Numbered from the stretch's first letter, positions 8,101 to 17,850 are shown. The stretch is DNA of 64,000 nucleotides from Psychrobacter sp. JB385 (GCF_900163785.1 NZ_FUKN01000013.1:806001-870000), one strand, 5' to 3'. Made by a program: numbers and translations. Notes: generated by a model not told the origin, from the sequence alone.

Positions 8101-9438
8101 TTAGCTCAAAGAGTTGAGTTTACGCTGGCGAGATTGATAGCGGCTATAATAATAAATTGCCAAACCCGGTATGTATAGCAGCAGAGACAATAGGAGATTT
8201 TCAACGCCTGCTGCATAAATCAGCCAGACACCATAAACACTTGCTCCAAGACCGATGGCTTTGATACTCCAGCGCTCTGATTGAGCAAAGGAAACTTTGA
8301 CCAAATACGCTCCTACCAAAAAATAAGGGATCAGGATCATCGAGGTGGAGATAATCACCAAGGTGTTATACCCTTCGCCCGTCCAAAAAATCATCAATAA
8401 GCAAAATTGAACCGTCAAACTGGTGAGCATCAGTGAGGCAGTCGGTGTGCCTTGCTCATTTTGCTTAGTAAAGATACGCGGAAATGCATTGTACTTGGCC
8501 GCCGTAAACGGCACTTCAGCCGAGTAGAGAATCCAGCTCAAATAAGACGCCAGTACCGAGACAATCAGGCCAATACTAATGACCCATTTACCCACATTGC
8601 CAGTCATTTGCGCCATGATTCCTGCCATTGAAGGATTGCTCAAAGCAGCGACATCCATGCGGCTCATGACCCCAAGCGACAGCAAAGTGATTGCAATATA
8701 CAATACCAAAGCAAAAATCACGCCTATATAGGTGGCGCGACCGATATCAGAGCGCTTCTTTGCGCGCTGCGATAAGACAATGGCACCTTCGATACCTGTA
8801 AACACCCAAAGCGTGATCAGCATCGTCCCTTTAACCTGCTCCATAAAAGGCACATTCAAAGTCTCGCCTGCGCGGTCAGCCACGAAGGTTTGCATATCAA
8901 AAGCATAGTAAGCAAACACAATAAACGCAATGAGTGGCAAACTTTTGGCTAAGGTCGCCAGCAGATTGATAAAAGCCGCTTGTTTGACACCGCGTAGTAC
9001 CAAATAATGCACCAGCCATAAAATAGCAGATTCACCTATGAGCGCCCATAAGGTATTGCCTTCACCGAACACAAGGCTGTCGGGCGTATCTATAAAGCTA
9101 CCCAATGCAGCAAACGCCACCACCAGATAACCCACCACGCCAATGGTGGCGCACAGCCAATAGCCCCATGCCGAAAAGAAGCCTGCCAAGTCGCCAAATC
9201 CTGTTTTGGCATAGGTATAAATACCGCCGTCCAGCTCAGGCTTGAGACGAGATAAATGCAAAAAGCAGCCAGCGAGGAACAAAATACCCACACCTGTGAT
9301 GAGCCATGCAGTGATGATCGCATCCACACCAGCGACTTCTGCCATGTTTTGCGGCAAGCTAAAAATGCCAGCACCGACCATCGAGCTAAACACGATGGCA
9401 GTGAGCATGGTTAACCCAATTTTTTGTCCGTTTTGCAT
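8101..9438 (-). CDS. APC-family amino acid antiporter, ArcD-like
   Basis: Inner-membrane amino acid transporter (445 residues) of the basic amino acid/polyamine antiporter branch of the APC superfamily. The N-terminus GLTMLTAIVFSSMVGAGIFSLPQNMA carries the helix 1 substrate-binding signature (GAGIFSLP), and about twelve hydrophobic segments follow. The gene begins four bases after the stop of the homocysteine methyltransferase gene, so the two form one operon. This recalls E. coli mmuP-mmuM, where the permease brings in S-methylmethionine as methyl donor. The ArcD-like sequence might instead indicate exchange of arginine/ornithine or another amino acid. The substrate is inferred only from context. 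Confidence 0.82.
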   Translation of the reverse strand: MQNGQKIGLTMLTAIVFSSMVGAGIFSLPQNMAEVAGVDAIITAWLITGVGILFLAGCFLHLSRLKPELDGGIYTYAKTGFGDLAGFFSAWGYWLCATIGVVGYLVVAFAALGSFIDTPDSLVFGEGNTLWALIGESAILWLVHYLVLRGVKQAAFINLLATLAKSLPLIAFIVFAYYAFDMQTFVADRAGETLNVPFMEQVKGTMLITLWVFTGIEGAIVLSQRAKKRSDIGRATYIGVIFALVLYIAITLLSLGVMSRMDVAALSNPSMAGIMAQMTGNVGKWVISIGLIVSVLASYLSWILYSAEVPFTAAKYNAFPRIFTKQNEQGTPTASLMLTSLTVQFCLLMIFWTGEGYNTLVIISTSMILIPYFLVGAYLVKVSFAQSERWSIKAIGLGASVYGVWLIYAAGVENLLLSLLLYIPGLAIYYYSRYQSRQRKLNSLS

Positions 9439-9442
9439 CGTG

Positions 9443-10375
9443 CTATCTCTGTGTTGTGGTAGTGCCTGTGAAGTGCTGGCTCAGCTCCTGAATATGCTCA
9501 GGGCCAATACCGCAGCAGCCACCAATCAATGAGGCGCCTTGCGTTTGCCATTTTTGCGCCCATGTCAGATACGCTGGCGGTGTTAGATCTTCACGCACTT
9601 CATCAAGGCCATCATTGGCAGTGGCGTCTTTTGGTTGCGGCGGGAAGGCGTTTGCATAAGCACCAAGCTTGATCTGCGTGGCACCTTTATCTTGCAAAAC
9701 ACTTTGCGCCACATCAAGGGCTTGGTCGATCACTTCTGGCTGACAGCAGTTAAACAAGATTGCTTCTACCTTGAGATTGGCTAGAGTGGCGATGGCTTCT
9801 TCTACCGTTTCGCCTGAGCGCAAGCGCGGTACATCAAGATGCTCGCTGTCCTCCAACGTGAATGATACCCAAAGTGGCTTGTTGTCAGTATCTAGCGTGT
9901 CTAACAGTTCACGAACAGCAACAGACTCTGCGATCAGGCTTTGAGTCTCCGCCAGCCAAAAATCCACATGAGGCGCTAAGCCTTTGATAAGTGGGGTGGC
10001 AATATCTTCTACGTGTTCCGCATCAAACAAGTCGGCACGGTATGAGCCAAATAATGGCGGGATAGAGCCAGCTACCTTGGTGCTTGTACCTTCAAGCTCG
10101 ACTGCTGCACGCGCCATCTCGCCTGCTGAGGCAGCCAAATCTTGTGCCTGATTGGCAAAGCGTTCATCGCCAATATGAAACGGTACGAGCGCGTAGCTAT
10201 TGGTAGTGATGACTCCAGCGCCGCTTTGGATAAAGGCACGGTGCACATCGCGGACGATCTCAGGTGCTTCGATCATCGCAAGCGCCGACCATTCAGGCTG
10301 ACGAAATGGTGCACCGCGCTTTGCCAACTCTCGTCCCATACCGCCGTCTAGAATTGTGATTGTATTGGTTGACAT
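9443..10375 (-). CDS. mmuM: Homocysteine S-methyltransferase
   Basis: Transfers a methyl group, in MmuM from S-methylmethionine, to homocysteine to give methionine. The 310-residue length equals that of MmuM. The zinc-binding cysteines of the family are visible at C210 (FNCC) and C287-C288 (GGCCGIGPEH), and the N-terminus ILDGGMGRELAKRG is the family's substrate-binding start. I chose the ATG at 10375 because an AAGGA ribosome site lies seven or eight bases upstream; the longer frame to 10414 has no such site. Co-transcribed with the downstream APC transporter. Confidence 0.88.
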   Translation of the reverse strand: MSTNTITILDGGMGRELAKRGAPFRQPEWSALAMIEAPEIVRDVHRAFIQSGAGVITTNSYALVPFHIGDERFANQAQDLAASAGEMARAAVELEGTSTKVAGSIPPLFGSYRADLFDAEHVEDIATPLIKGLAPHVDFWLAETQSLIAESVAVRELLDTLDTDNKPLWVSFTLEDSEHLDVPRLRSGETVEEAIATLANLKVEAILFNCCQPEVIDQALDVAQSVLQDKGATQIKLGAYANAFPPQPKDATANDGLDEVREDLTPPAYLTWAQKWQTQGASLIGGCCGIGPEHIQELSQHFTGTTTTQR

Positions 10376-10763
10376 AATAAGTCCTTCTTTGTTGTAAATA
10401 GACACCTCTACCATCGCTCTTTTTTGGATAGTAGAATTATTTCAGGGTCGAAATACTAGGCGTAATAAAGAAGATATGCAACCAAAAGTTTGGCAACATT
10501 AAAAACTTATCACTTTTACTGTCTCTTTCTGATTTTTAATGAGTGTTTTAAAGGTAGTAAATAGTGAGTAGATGATTCGATACGATCATCTAGTCGCAGG
10601 TGATTATTGGCAGTATGGCTAAGTATAGCTGGGCATATGCAGTAGCGTTACTTTCGCTTAACAACTGTACACGCGGCCATCGTTGACAGCCCAACTTTAA
10701 TCTGGGCATTATGGATAGCGAGAGACTCTCACAACACATAATAAATAATCAAAGGAGCATGAT
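10376..10763. other. Divergent intergenic region, 388 bases
   Basis: Promoter region shared by the minus-strand methyltransferase operon and the plus-strand butanediol-type dehydrogenase. It contains one clear short inverted repeat, AGATGAT-N8-ATCATCT, at 10570-10591, a possible operator. No open reading frame or RNA gene was seen. Confidence 0.5.
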
Positions 10764-11828
10764 ATGAAAGCCGCACGTTTTTATGACAAAGGTGACATCC
10801 GTATTGAAGACATTCCAGAACCTACCGTTGAGCCGGGTACGGTCGGTATCGACGTGGCATGGTGCGGTATTTGCGGCACAGATTTGCACGAATTTATGGA
10901 AGGGCCGATTTTTATCCCGCCATGTGGTCATCCGCATCCCATCTCAGGGGAGTCCGCGCCAATTACCATGGGACATGAGTTCTCAGGGGTGGTCTACGAA
11001 GTCGGCGAGGGTGTCGATGATATCGAAGTCGGTCAGCACGTGGTGGTTGAGCCGTATATCATTGCCGATGATGTCTCTACCGCAGAAGGGGAGAACTATC
11101 ATTTATCAGAAAATATGAACTTTATCGGATTGGGCGGACGCGGCGGCGGCTTGTCGGAGAAAATCGCGGTCAAACGCCGCTGGGTACATCCTATCTCAAA
11201 CGACATCCCACTAGACCAAGCGGCACTCATTGAGCCATTATCGGTCGGCTATCATGCCTTTGTACGTAGTGGCGCAAAAGAAGGTGATGTGGCATTGGTC
11301 GGCGGCGGTGGCCCCATCGGTCTGTTATTGTCGTCAGTTTTAAAAGCCAAAGGTCTGACGGTTATCTTGACCGAGCTGAGTGCCAAGCGTAAAGAAAAAG
11401 CCAAAGACAGTGGTGTTGCCGATTATATATTGGACCCTACCGAAGTCGATTTAAAAGAAGAGGTGATGAAAATCACTGACAATCGCGGCGTAGACGTGGC
11501 GTTTGAATGTACCAGTGTCAATGCGGTGCTGGACTCACTCGTCGAGCTGACCAAACCTGCTGGCGTGGTGGTGATTGTCTCTATCTGGAGCCATCCTGCA
11601 AAAATCAGCGTGCATAGCGTGGTGATGAAAGAGTTAGATATTCGCGGCACCATTGGCTATGTGAACAATCACGAAGACACCATCAAGCTGGTCGAAGATG
11701 GTTTGGTTGATCTTGAGCCATTTATTACCCAGCGCATCAAGCTAGATGATTTGATCTCTGAAGGGTTTGAAACGCTGATTCACAACAATGAATCTGCGGT
11801 CAAAATCATTGTGAATCCAAATTTATAA
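10764..11828 (+). CDS. Zinc-dependent 2,3-butanediol dehydrogenase-like enzyme
   Basis: Medium-chain dehydrogenase (354 residues) resembling (R,R)-butanediol dehydrogenases, which interconvert acetoin and 2,3-butanediol with NAD(H). The catalytic zinc ligands are seen in CGICGTD (C37) and GHE (H71-E72). The long loop with PPCGHPHPISGE before GHE is typical of the BDH branch. The structural-zinc cysteine cluster of many alcohol dehydrogenases is absent, as in that branch. The nucleotide-binding turn is VGGGGPIGLL near residue 180. An AAAGGAG ribosome site precedes the ATG. Sorbitol- or threonine-dehydrogenase-like activity is an alternative. Confidence 0.85.
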   Translation: MKAARFYDKGDIRIEDIPEPTVEPGTVGIDVAWCGICGTDLHEFMEGPIFIPPCGHPHPISGESAPITMGHEFSGVVYEVGEGVDDIEVGQHVVVEPYIIADDVSTAEGENYHLSENMNFIGLGGRGGGLSEKIAVKRRWVHPISNDIPLDQAALIEPLSVGYHAFVRSGAKEGDVALVGGGGPIGLLLSSVLKAKGLTVILTELSAKRKEKAKDSGVADYILDPTEVDLKEEVMKITDNRGVDVAFECTSVNAVLDSLVELTKPAGVVVIVSIWSHPAKISVHSVVMKELDIRGTIGYVNNHEDTIKLVEDGLVDLEPFITQRIKLDDLISEGFETLIHNNESAVKIIVNPNL

Positions 11829-11880
11829 GCGATATTTTTTGAATAAAGTTGACCTTATAAAGTAATAGTCAATGATAAGA

Positions 11881-11918
11881 AAAAAAGCGCCATCTTATTA
11901 GAATGGCGCTTTTTTTTG
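11881..11918. terminator. Bidirectional Rho-independent terminator
   Basis: AAGCGCCAT and ATGGCGCTT form a stem, with flanking A and T runs on either side. It separates the plus-strand dehydrogenase from the minus-strand AraC regulator. Confidence 0.88.
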
Positions 11919-11948
11919 TTTCGAGCTAATAATCGTCATGTGATGGAT

Positions 11949-12851
11949 TTATAAAAACAAAGTAGCGTTATTTTTTATTAAAACGGAAACATCAGCCTTA
12001 GGTGATGCACCATAAGCCCTTTTATACTCTCGATTAAACTGTGAAGGGCTTTCATAACCTACGAGACTACTCGCTGTCATTGCGTCGACACCTTCGAAGG
12101 CCATTAAGCGTCGTGCTTCTTGCAGCCTTAATTTTTTTTGGAACTGAAGAGGGCTCATCAGCGTGATAATTTTAAAATGTTTATGAAATGCAGATAGGCT
12201 TAAATGTGCTTCTCTTGCCACGGCCTCAGCACTAAATGGTTTGTTAGCGTTTGCTTTTATCCAAGCAATCGCTTTTGCTATCTGTTTACTTTTTCCAACC
12301 CCTAAACTCTGTGCCATCAAATGATGTCCAGCAGGTGTTGAAAGCAGCCGATAAAGAATCTCTCGCTTAATCAATGGTGCTAAAAACTCAATATCTTCAG
12401 GGTTATTTAATAATGAGGTTAATCTCATAATAGGGTCGAGAATATCCTGTGTTGCTTGCTCTATTCGAAGTCCTGATGAAATAGGGCTGTTAACCTTTTG
12501 TTTATCATGAATAGCGACTACCAAATCCGCTAATATAGACGAGTCTATGTTTAGCTTTATACACAGATAAGGCGCTTGTTTTGACGCTTCTATTACTTGT
12601 CCTGTTAGCGGCAAGTCAAAAGAGACTGACAAATATTTAGACATGTCATAGTCGAATATTTGTCGCCCCAATATTACCCGTTTTTTCCCTTGTAAAACGA
12701 TACATATCGCAGGCTTATGAAGCGTCCATAATTCTTCGGTAGGATAATCGCTTCTAATGATTTCTAGATCAGGAATTTTAGTCGTAAAAATCCCACTCTC
12801 TATTGCATGGGGAGTGATGTTCTCAATGATGTTAGTAATAGTACGATGCAT
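11949..12851 (-). CDS. AraC family transcriptional regulator
   Basis: DNA-binding regulator of 300 residues. The N-terminal half resembles the AraC_N ligand/dimerisation domain, and the C-terminal ~100 residues carry the double helix-turn-helix, with AEAVAREAHLSLSAFHKHFK as first helix pair and the SLVGYESPSQFNREYKRAYG segment as the classic second signature. The last residues (LFL) are close to the end of the family domain. Its target is unknown; the SDR gene upstream on the same strand is a candidate, and such AraC-SDR pairs are common, but a MITE-like repeat now sits between them. Confidence 0.88.
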   Translation of the reverse strand: MHRTITNIIENITPHAIESGIFTTKIPDLEIIRSDYPTEELWTLHKPAICIVLQGKKRVILGRQIFDYDMSKYLSVSFDLPLTGQVIEASKQAPYLCIKLNIDSSILADLVVAIHDKQKVNSPISSGLRIEQATQDILDPIMRLTSLLNNPEDIEFLAPLIKREILYRLLSTPAGHHLMAQSLGVGKSKQIAKAIAWIKANANKPFSAEAVAREAHLSLSAFHKHFKIITLMSPLQFQKKLRLQEARRLMAFEGVDAMTASSLVGYESPSQFNREYKRAYGASPKADVSVLIKNNATLFL

Positions 12852-12928
12852 AGCCTTACCTTTATCATTTACTCCAAGAGCGAATACTCAGCTATAGCCG
12901 TTATCGTCAACACTTAACTCCTAATATA

Positions 12929-13074
12929 TATAGTTGATCCTAAATAAAATGGATACAAGAAATGATAGATCGAGACTGGAACCAATTTTTCTTGCTTACT
13001 GTGCCTACGCCGACAGAGGCATCAAAAAATTAGTCCCATTCTCGCTGTACCTTTTTTATATTGGATTGATTATA
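12929..13074. repeat. MITE-like dispersed repeat, copy B
   Basis: A 146-base element whose ends TATAGTTGATCCTAAATAAA and the inverse of TTTTATATTGGATTGATTATA are imperfect terminal inverted repeats. The core holds GCTTACTGTGCC...GACAGAGGC, the reverse complement of the core in copies C and D. It fills most of the space between the AraC gene and the SDR gene. Confidence 0.7.
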
Positions 13075-13092
13075 GAATTTTAAGGGGATGTT

Positions 13093-13938
13093 TTAATCGT
13101 TGATATCAGTTTTACGAGAATAATCCGCCCATTTATTCAAATCATTTTGACGATTGCTGTTTGCAGTACCTAAATATTCAATCGCATCAGAGCCAGCAGC
13201 CAATCGCATGGGGCGTGTGGGTTTTTGCGCTATTTCGACGAGCAATTGCCCTAACTTTTTTGGATCGCCAGCTTGCTGTTGGTTTTGAGAACGATACGCA
13301 TCATTTAAAGCTTTGGCGTATTGCGCATAATCATCGATGGCTATTGTGCCAAATTTCACTGACGACTGGTCAAGAAAATCTGTACGAAAGAAACCTGGTT
13401 GGACGATGGTTACGTCTATGCCAAATTGCTTTACTTCCAAGGCTAGGCTTTCTGAAAACCCTTCCACTGCAAATTTTGCCGAACAGTAAATGGATGAATT
13501 CTCAAAGCCCAAACTACCCCCTATTGAAGAGATATTATAAATCAATCCTGAGCGTTGCTTGCGCATGAAGGGTAGCACTGATCGACACATTGACATTAAG
13601 CCGAAAACATTGGTGTCAAATTGTGCTTTCACTTTTTCTGGTGTGACTTCTTCAAATAACCCAAGTTGGCCAAACCCTGCATTATTAACCAGCACATCAA
13701 TACTACCAAATTTTTTAAAAGCTGTTTCTGTGATACGTTGAATTTGTGGTTCGTCACACACATCTAACTCTAGTAGGAGTAGGTTTTTGGTATCATCAAA
13801 CACGTCTTTTAATTTTTGCAAGTCTCTTCCAGTCGCTACCACGTTAGCCCCTGCTAGTAATGCTGCACTCGCTATCTGAAACCCTAACCCTCTAGTAGCC
13901 CCAGTAATTAACCACGTTTGCTTGTGTAAATTATTCAT
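13093..13938 (-). CDS. SDR family oxidoreductase
   Basis: Classical short-chain dehydrogenase/reductase of 281 residues. The cofactor turn is TGATRGLG near residue 13, NNAG follows at the end of beta strand 4, and the catalytic set is S in ISSIGG with YCSAK. A basic residue after the glycine motif (R in ATGRD) suggests NADP preference. The substrate cannot be deduced. Confidence 0.87.
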   Translation of the reverse strand: MNNLHKQTWLITGATRGLGFQIASAALLAGANVVATGRDLQKLKDVFDDTKNLLLLELDVCDEPQIQRITETAFKKFGSIDVLVNNAGFGQLGLFEEVTPEKVKAQFDTNVFGLMSMCRSVLPFMRKQRSGLIYNISSIGGSLGFENSSIYCSAKFAVEGFSESLALEVKQFGIDVTIVQPGFFRTDFLDQSSVKFGTIAIDDYAQYAKALNDAYRSQNQQQAGDPKKLGQLLVEIAQKPTRPMRLAAGSDAIEYLGTANSNRQNDLNKWADYSRKTDIND

Positions 13939-14036
13939 TGCTTACTCCTCATTGTTTATAGGTGCATTGTGCAAGAATAATGCAATACAGTAATAGATCG
14001 ATTTTGCGCGATGATTGCCTAATACTATCTGTGTTT

Positions 14037-15032
14037 TTACCCAAGCAGCGGAAACTGATACAGATAAGCATAAATAAACGTAGCCACAAACACTATGATG
14101 ACGCCCAGCCATACCAGTGAGATTTGTCCTTTTGACCACGACACACGCCAATTGATTTTACCTCGGGCGGTCAGCCATTCCATCATACTAATGGCAATCG
14201 TCAGCCATAATGTCCCCACCAAAAACCCACCCATCACGTCACTCAGATAATGCTCATTGAGTACGATTCGGCTCAATCCTATGAGCAAGCATAATAAGAG
14301 CGCGAGCGATAATATCCGAACTTGGCGAATAAAGCGTTGGCTAAAGCGAATCGCCATATAAGCGAGAAAACCATACAGCGCAATACTGATGGTCGCATGA
14401 CCACTGGGAAAAGAATAAGTATGTTCCATCAGCAAAATATCAATCGGTCGTGACCGCTGAAACACCATCTTGCTCAAAAACGTAAAGGCGGTACTGCCGA
14501 TGGTTGAGAGTAGCAGACCGACCAAAATATAAGGCTGACGCACGACCGCGCAGAGGATTGCTGTTAGCAGAATGATTAAGCAAGTAATCGGCGTAGAGCC
14601 TAAACTGGTGATAAAAACAAAAGCAGGCACGATGCTTGAATCTTGTAGCACGCTCATATGCTGCGACACAAACAGATCGGTGGTCACAATAGAGTCGGCC
14701 TCCACAATATCCTCGACCAAGCCTGCAAACAGCGCCAGAATATATACATTTAAAAGCGTCAAAACGGTGAGGATTAGACCAGAAAAATGACCACGGGCAA
14801 AGCGCTTGGTAATAAATCCAAACATTGCTGGGTATCTTTGCTGTAGACGTATCATCAGCGGTAGGCGTGCGATATGTCCGCGCAACCAAAAATCGACGCA
14901 AGAGAGCAACGCCAATATTCGCTTACCATAGCGAATCATGAGGCGTTGTATCAGCCATAACAGTGCTATCGTCAAAATAAGCACCATACCCAAGCTGATG
15001 AGCTGAGGGCGTTGTTCAATGAGCGCAATCAT
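14037..15032 (-). CDS. Membrane phosphatase, PAP2 family
   Basis: Integral-membrane lipid phosphatase (331 residues) of the PgpB/LpxE/undecaprenyl-pyrophosphatase superfamily. All three signature motifs are present in order: KMVFQRSRP (K-x6-R-P), FPSGHAT (PSGH) and SRIVLNEHYLSDVMGG (S-R-x5-H-x3-D). Several hydrophobic helices precede and surround them. It likely dephosphorylates a lipid phosphate at the periplasmic face; the exact substrate (phosphatidylglycerol phosphate, undecaprenyl pyrophosphate or phosphatidate) is open. A single gene, divergent from ampC. Confidence 0.88.
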   Translation of the reverse strand: MIALIEQRPQLISLGMVLILTIALLWLIQRLMIRYGKRILALLSCVDFWLRGHIARLPLMIRLQQRYPAMFGFITKRFARGHFSGLILTVLTLLNVYILALFAGLVEDIVEADSIVTTDLFVSQHMSVLQDSSIVPAFVFITSLGSTPITCLIILLTAILCAVVRQPYILVGLLLSTIGSTAFTFLSKMVFQRSRPIDILLMEHTYSFPSGHATISIALYGFLAYMAIRFSQRFIRQVRILSLALLLCLLIGLSRIVLNEHYLSDVMGGFLVGTLWLTIAISMMEWLTARGKINWRVSWSKGQISLVWLGVIIVFVATFIYAYLYQFPLLG

Positions 15033-15396
15033 GGATAGCTTATTCCTTTATCGTGGCTGATATGGCACTAAATAATGCGCTTATCATCGTGTCTACTATG
15101 TCGGTTGGTTGGATACAGGGATTGAGACTATAGATGACATGTTTGATAACGTCTAGTCTAAATAATCGGCTGATACTGTAGCAGACCACGCGCTCATTGC
15201 TGTCTGATTTTCTTTACCATATGTCATTATTTGAGCGTTTTGCGCCATTCACTACTGCTTTTGTATTAGCGCAAAGCGGATACCTATTTAAAAGTAAAAA
15301 TTGCAAAAAATAAGGTGATAAATGGGCGGCAAAGCTGCTACCTTTAACACTCGTTTTCCTTTTTTATTATTCATAGAGAGTATCGGTAAATATCCA
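15033..15396. other. Divergent intergenic region, 364 bases
   Basis: Lies between the PAP2 gene and ampC and must hold both promoters. No ampR-like divergent regulator is present, so inducible AmpR control of the beta-lactamase is not supported locally. No RNA gene or clear operator was recognised. Confidence 0.4.
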
Positions 15397-16572
15397 ATGA
15401 AAATATCAGCTCAAAAACCTCTAGCCAGTCTAGTACTTAGTCTACTGGCTGCAACCTTATTCATCTCTGAAACGGCTCAAGCAGCATGCTCCGATGCGTG
15501 TTTAAAGGGTAAAGTGGATGCGCAAGCCAAACAGTTGATGGCAGCGCATAATATTCCTGGTATGGCGTTTGGCATAATCGTCGATGGCAAATCACATTTT
15601 TATAACTATGGTTTGTCTGACAAGCAGCGCAACCAGCCTGTGTCAGAGGACACAATTTTTGAGCTGGGTTCGGTAAGTAAAACCTTTACTGCCACGCTTG
15701 CCAACTATGCTGAGTTAAACGGCACATTGGCGCTAGATGACACCGCAGACAAATATATTCCTTACCTAAAAAATAGTGCCATTGGTAATACCGAGCTGAT
15801 CAACTTAGGAACCTATAGTGCTGGTGGATTGCCATTACAGGTGCCTGAAGATATTGAGAATGATAAGGAGTTGTTGCAATATTATAAGTCTTGGCAACCT
15901 GAGTTCCCTGTCAATTCCACTCGTCTGTATTCTAATGCCAGTATCGGACTGTTTGGACATATAGCTGCGCTGAGTATGGACACTGACTTCACCAAGCTAA
16001 TGGAAAACAAGCTATTGCCTTCACTAGGTATGAGCAATACTTTTGTCAATGTGCCTGCGGATAAGATGGGTGATTATGCGTTTGGCTATAATAAGGCAGA
16101 CGAGCCAATCAGGGTCAACCCCGGTATGCTAGATGCAGAAGCTTATGGCATCAAATCGACCAGTGCCGATATGACCCGTTATCTGGCTATGAATATAGGT
16201 CTACTGCCTTTAGACAATCAGATGCAGCAAGCACTAGATAATAATAGAAAGGGCTACTATCGTACTAACTCATTCACACAGGGGCTTGCGTGGGAAATGT
16301 ATTCGTTACCGACCACATTGCCAACGCTTTTGGAAGGCAATTCAACAGACACTATTTTAAAACCTCAGCCGATCCAAATGAATGAACCACCAGCGCCTAT
16401 ACGCGATGATGTGTGGGTCAATAAAACAGGGTCAACGAATGGGTTCGGGGCTTATATTGCGTATGTACCTGCGAAAAAAACAGGCATCGTCATTTTAGCC
16501 AACAAGAACTATCCGAATACAGAACGAGTCAAAGCCGCGTATACGATTTTAGAAAGTGCGATTGGTCAATGA
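15397..16572 (+). CDS. ampC: Class C beta-lactamase (AmpC type)
   Basis: Periplasmic serine beta-lactamase, 391 residues, close to the length of chromosomal AmpC enzymes. It has a signal peptide ending in AQA, the active-site S-x-x-K in GSVSKTF, the class C tyrosine motif YSN (LYSNASIG) and the K-T-G triad (VNKTGSTNGFG). The ATG at 15397 places the signal peptide at the N-terminus; the longer frame from 15322 adds 25 non-signal residues. Cold-active AmpC enzymes are known from Psychrobacter immobilis, which fits the host guess. An esterase of the same fold is less likely given the intact KTG and YSN motifs. Confidence 0.92.
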   Translation: MKISAQKPLASLVLSLLAATLFISETAQAACSDACLKGKVDAQAKQLMAAHNIPGMAFGIIVDGKSHFYNYGLSDKQRNQPVSEDTIFELGSVSKTFTATLANYAELNGTLALDDTADKYIPYLKNSAIGNTELINLGTYSAGGLPLQVPEDIENDKELLQYYKSWQPEFPVNSTRLYSNASIGLFGHIAALSMDTDFTKLMENKLLPSLGMSNTFVNVPADKMGDYAFGYNKADEPIRVNPGMLDAEAYGIKSTSADMTRYLAMNIGLLPLDNQMQQALDNNRKGYYRTNSFTQGLAWEMYSLPTTLPTLLEGNSTDTILKPQPIQMNEPPAPIRDDVWVNKTGSTNGFGAYIAYVPAKKTGIVILANKNYPNTERVKAAYTILESAIGQ

Positions 16573-16651
16573 TAAAATGAGTCATTGATATGAATGATAG
16601 GGCATCAGCATGATGCTACGCAGCAGTGATACCCAAAACATCAGGGCAGTG

Positions 16652-16686
16652 GACAAAGACTCTAGGGTTTATCTGGCGTCTTTGTC
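16652..16686. terminator. Hairpin between convergent ampC and lipoprotein genes
   Basis: GACAAAGAC and GTCTTTGTC form a perfect 9-base stem with a 17-base loop. There is no strong T run, so terminator function is inferred from position between convergent genes. Confidence 0.5.
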
Positions 16687-16730
16687 GCTTAGGTTCTTTA
16701 TCATATCGATTTAGAAGCGTTTAACAGTAA

Positions 16731-17588
16731 TTAAGAGCAGCCCTCGACCAAATAAATGGCTTCTGGAATACCGATATCGATACTCTCTACCTCACCTTTT
16801 AACGCACGCTTATTGTCTACCGTCCACTCAGTCTCGCTAATGATGTTATTACTGAGCTTTTGACCACCTTTAATATGATACTCAATTTGAATGGACAAGG
16901 TGTCGTTTGCATCATTCATCTTAATATCTTCTGGCTTTAAAAGTGTGCCCACATCATTGTTATTGGTCACGATAAAATTGACGTTCGCCGTCAAGTTGTA
17001 ATAATCACCTTCAACGGCATATTTATCAACAGCATAAGTAAGACTGTCATCATGCGCGTTCATGACCGCCGTAGCAGTATCACCCACATGTACACCCGTA
17101 TAGAATGGCGTTTTGGGATCTCTAATCGTAATTAGCGCTACTTTGCCATCTATGACTTGATATAGGACAGACGCGCGTTTGCCGTAAGCTTGATCCATAT
17201 AGGATTGTTTTGAATCGCTCACATAATAGCATTGCTCGTTGTCACTCTCTTGTTTGGTCAGTCCTAAGTCCGCCAAAAGCGCAGGGGTCACCACTTGTCC
17301 AAAGCCCAGCTTTTGATAGCCAGATGGACTCACCGCTTGGTCATCGGTAGGACTTGTTTCGGTGCTGGTTGGTGCTTGTTCTGTGACATTTTTATCATTA
17401 ACAGCAGCAGGGGCTGGCGTGTCCGTTTGCGCCGATGTTGTATTTTCATCAGCTTGGGCTGCACTATCATCAGAAGGTGAGGGTTGTGACTCGCAGCCTG
17501 TAAGCAATTGTATGCCGCCCACAAGGCAAGCTGAAAATAATAGTGACGTCACTTTTTTGGACAATAATTGGTTATGAGAATCAAACAT
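16731..17588 (-). CDS. Lipoprotein of unknown function
   Basis: Predicted lipoprotein of 285 residues. The signal peptide ends in LLTGC, a lipobox, followed by a low-complexity Ser/Asp/Thr/Pro/Ala-rich linker of about 60 residues and then a globular domain containing YYVSDSKQSYMDQAYG and a late GGQKLSNN. I chose the ATG at 17588, which has AGGAG seven bases upstream; the longer frame to 17708 adds a non-conserved stretch. I do not recognise the domain. A single gene convergent with ampC. Confidence 0.75.
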   Translation of the reverse strand: MFDSHNQLLSKKVTSLLFSACLVGGIQLLTGCESQPSPSDDSAAQADENTTSAQTDTPAPAAVNDKNVTEQAPTSTETSPTDDQAVSPSGYQKLGFGQVVTPALLADLGLTKQESDNEQCYYVSDSKQSYMDQAYGKRASVLYQVIDGKVALITIRDPKTPFYTGVHVGDTATAVMNAHDDSLTYAVDKYAVEGDYYNLTANVNFIVTNNNDVGTLLKPEDIKMNDANDTLSIQIEYHIKGGQKLSNNIISETEWTVDNKRALKGEVESIDIGIPEAIYLVEGCS

Positions 17589-17748
17589 GGTCATACTCCT
17601 AAAAACAAACTTCATATCGCTTAGCCACATAGCGTAATAGCATAGCATTGCGATATCAATCCTATATATACAAAACAACATACGCAGATTTGCCGTGCCA
17701 TCTGGCAATTTATTATTGACTTATAACACATTAATGTTAATCTAACCA

Positions 17749-17850
17749 CTCTTTGGGGAGTAGCCTGCTTTCGTCTTACGAAAGCGTTCACATCAACATA
17801 CTTGGCCACATGCCATGGTGTGAACACCGCTCGGTTGGCGAGACCATCGA
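17749..17850 (+). ncRNA. yybP-ykoY manganese riboswitch
   Basis: The leader of mntP begins with TTTGGGGAGTAGCCTGCTTTC, the highly conserved 5' strand of the yybP-ykoY aptamer, then a GCTTTCGTCTTACGAAAGC hairpin, a CATCAACATACTTGGCC segment matching the conserved junction, and ends with GGTTGGCGAGACCATCG, as in E. coli mntP. Manganese binding is expected to free the mntP ribosome site. A possible expression-platform stem, GGTCGAG (17866-17872) with CTCGACC (17899-17905), lies directly before the GAGAG ribosome site. Confidence 0.9.

Noticed and set aside
14440..14901. 153-codon minus-strand frame within the PAP2 gene
   Set aside because: Lies entirely within the PAP2 coding region in another frame and shows no coherent protein pattern.
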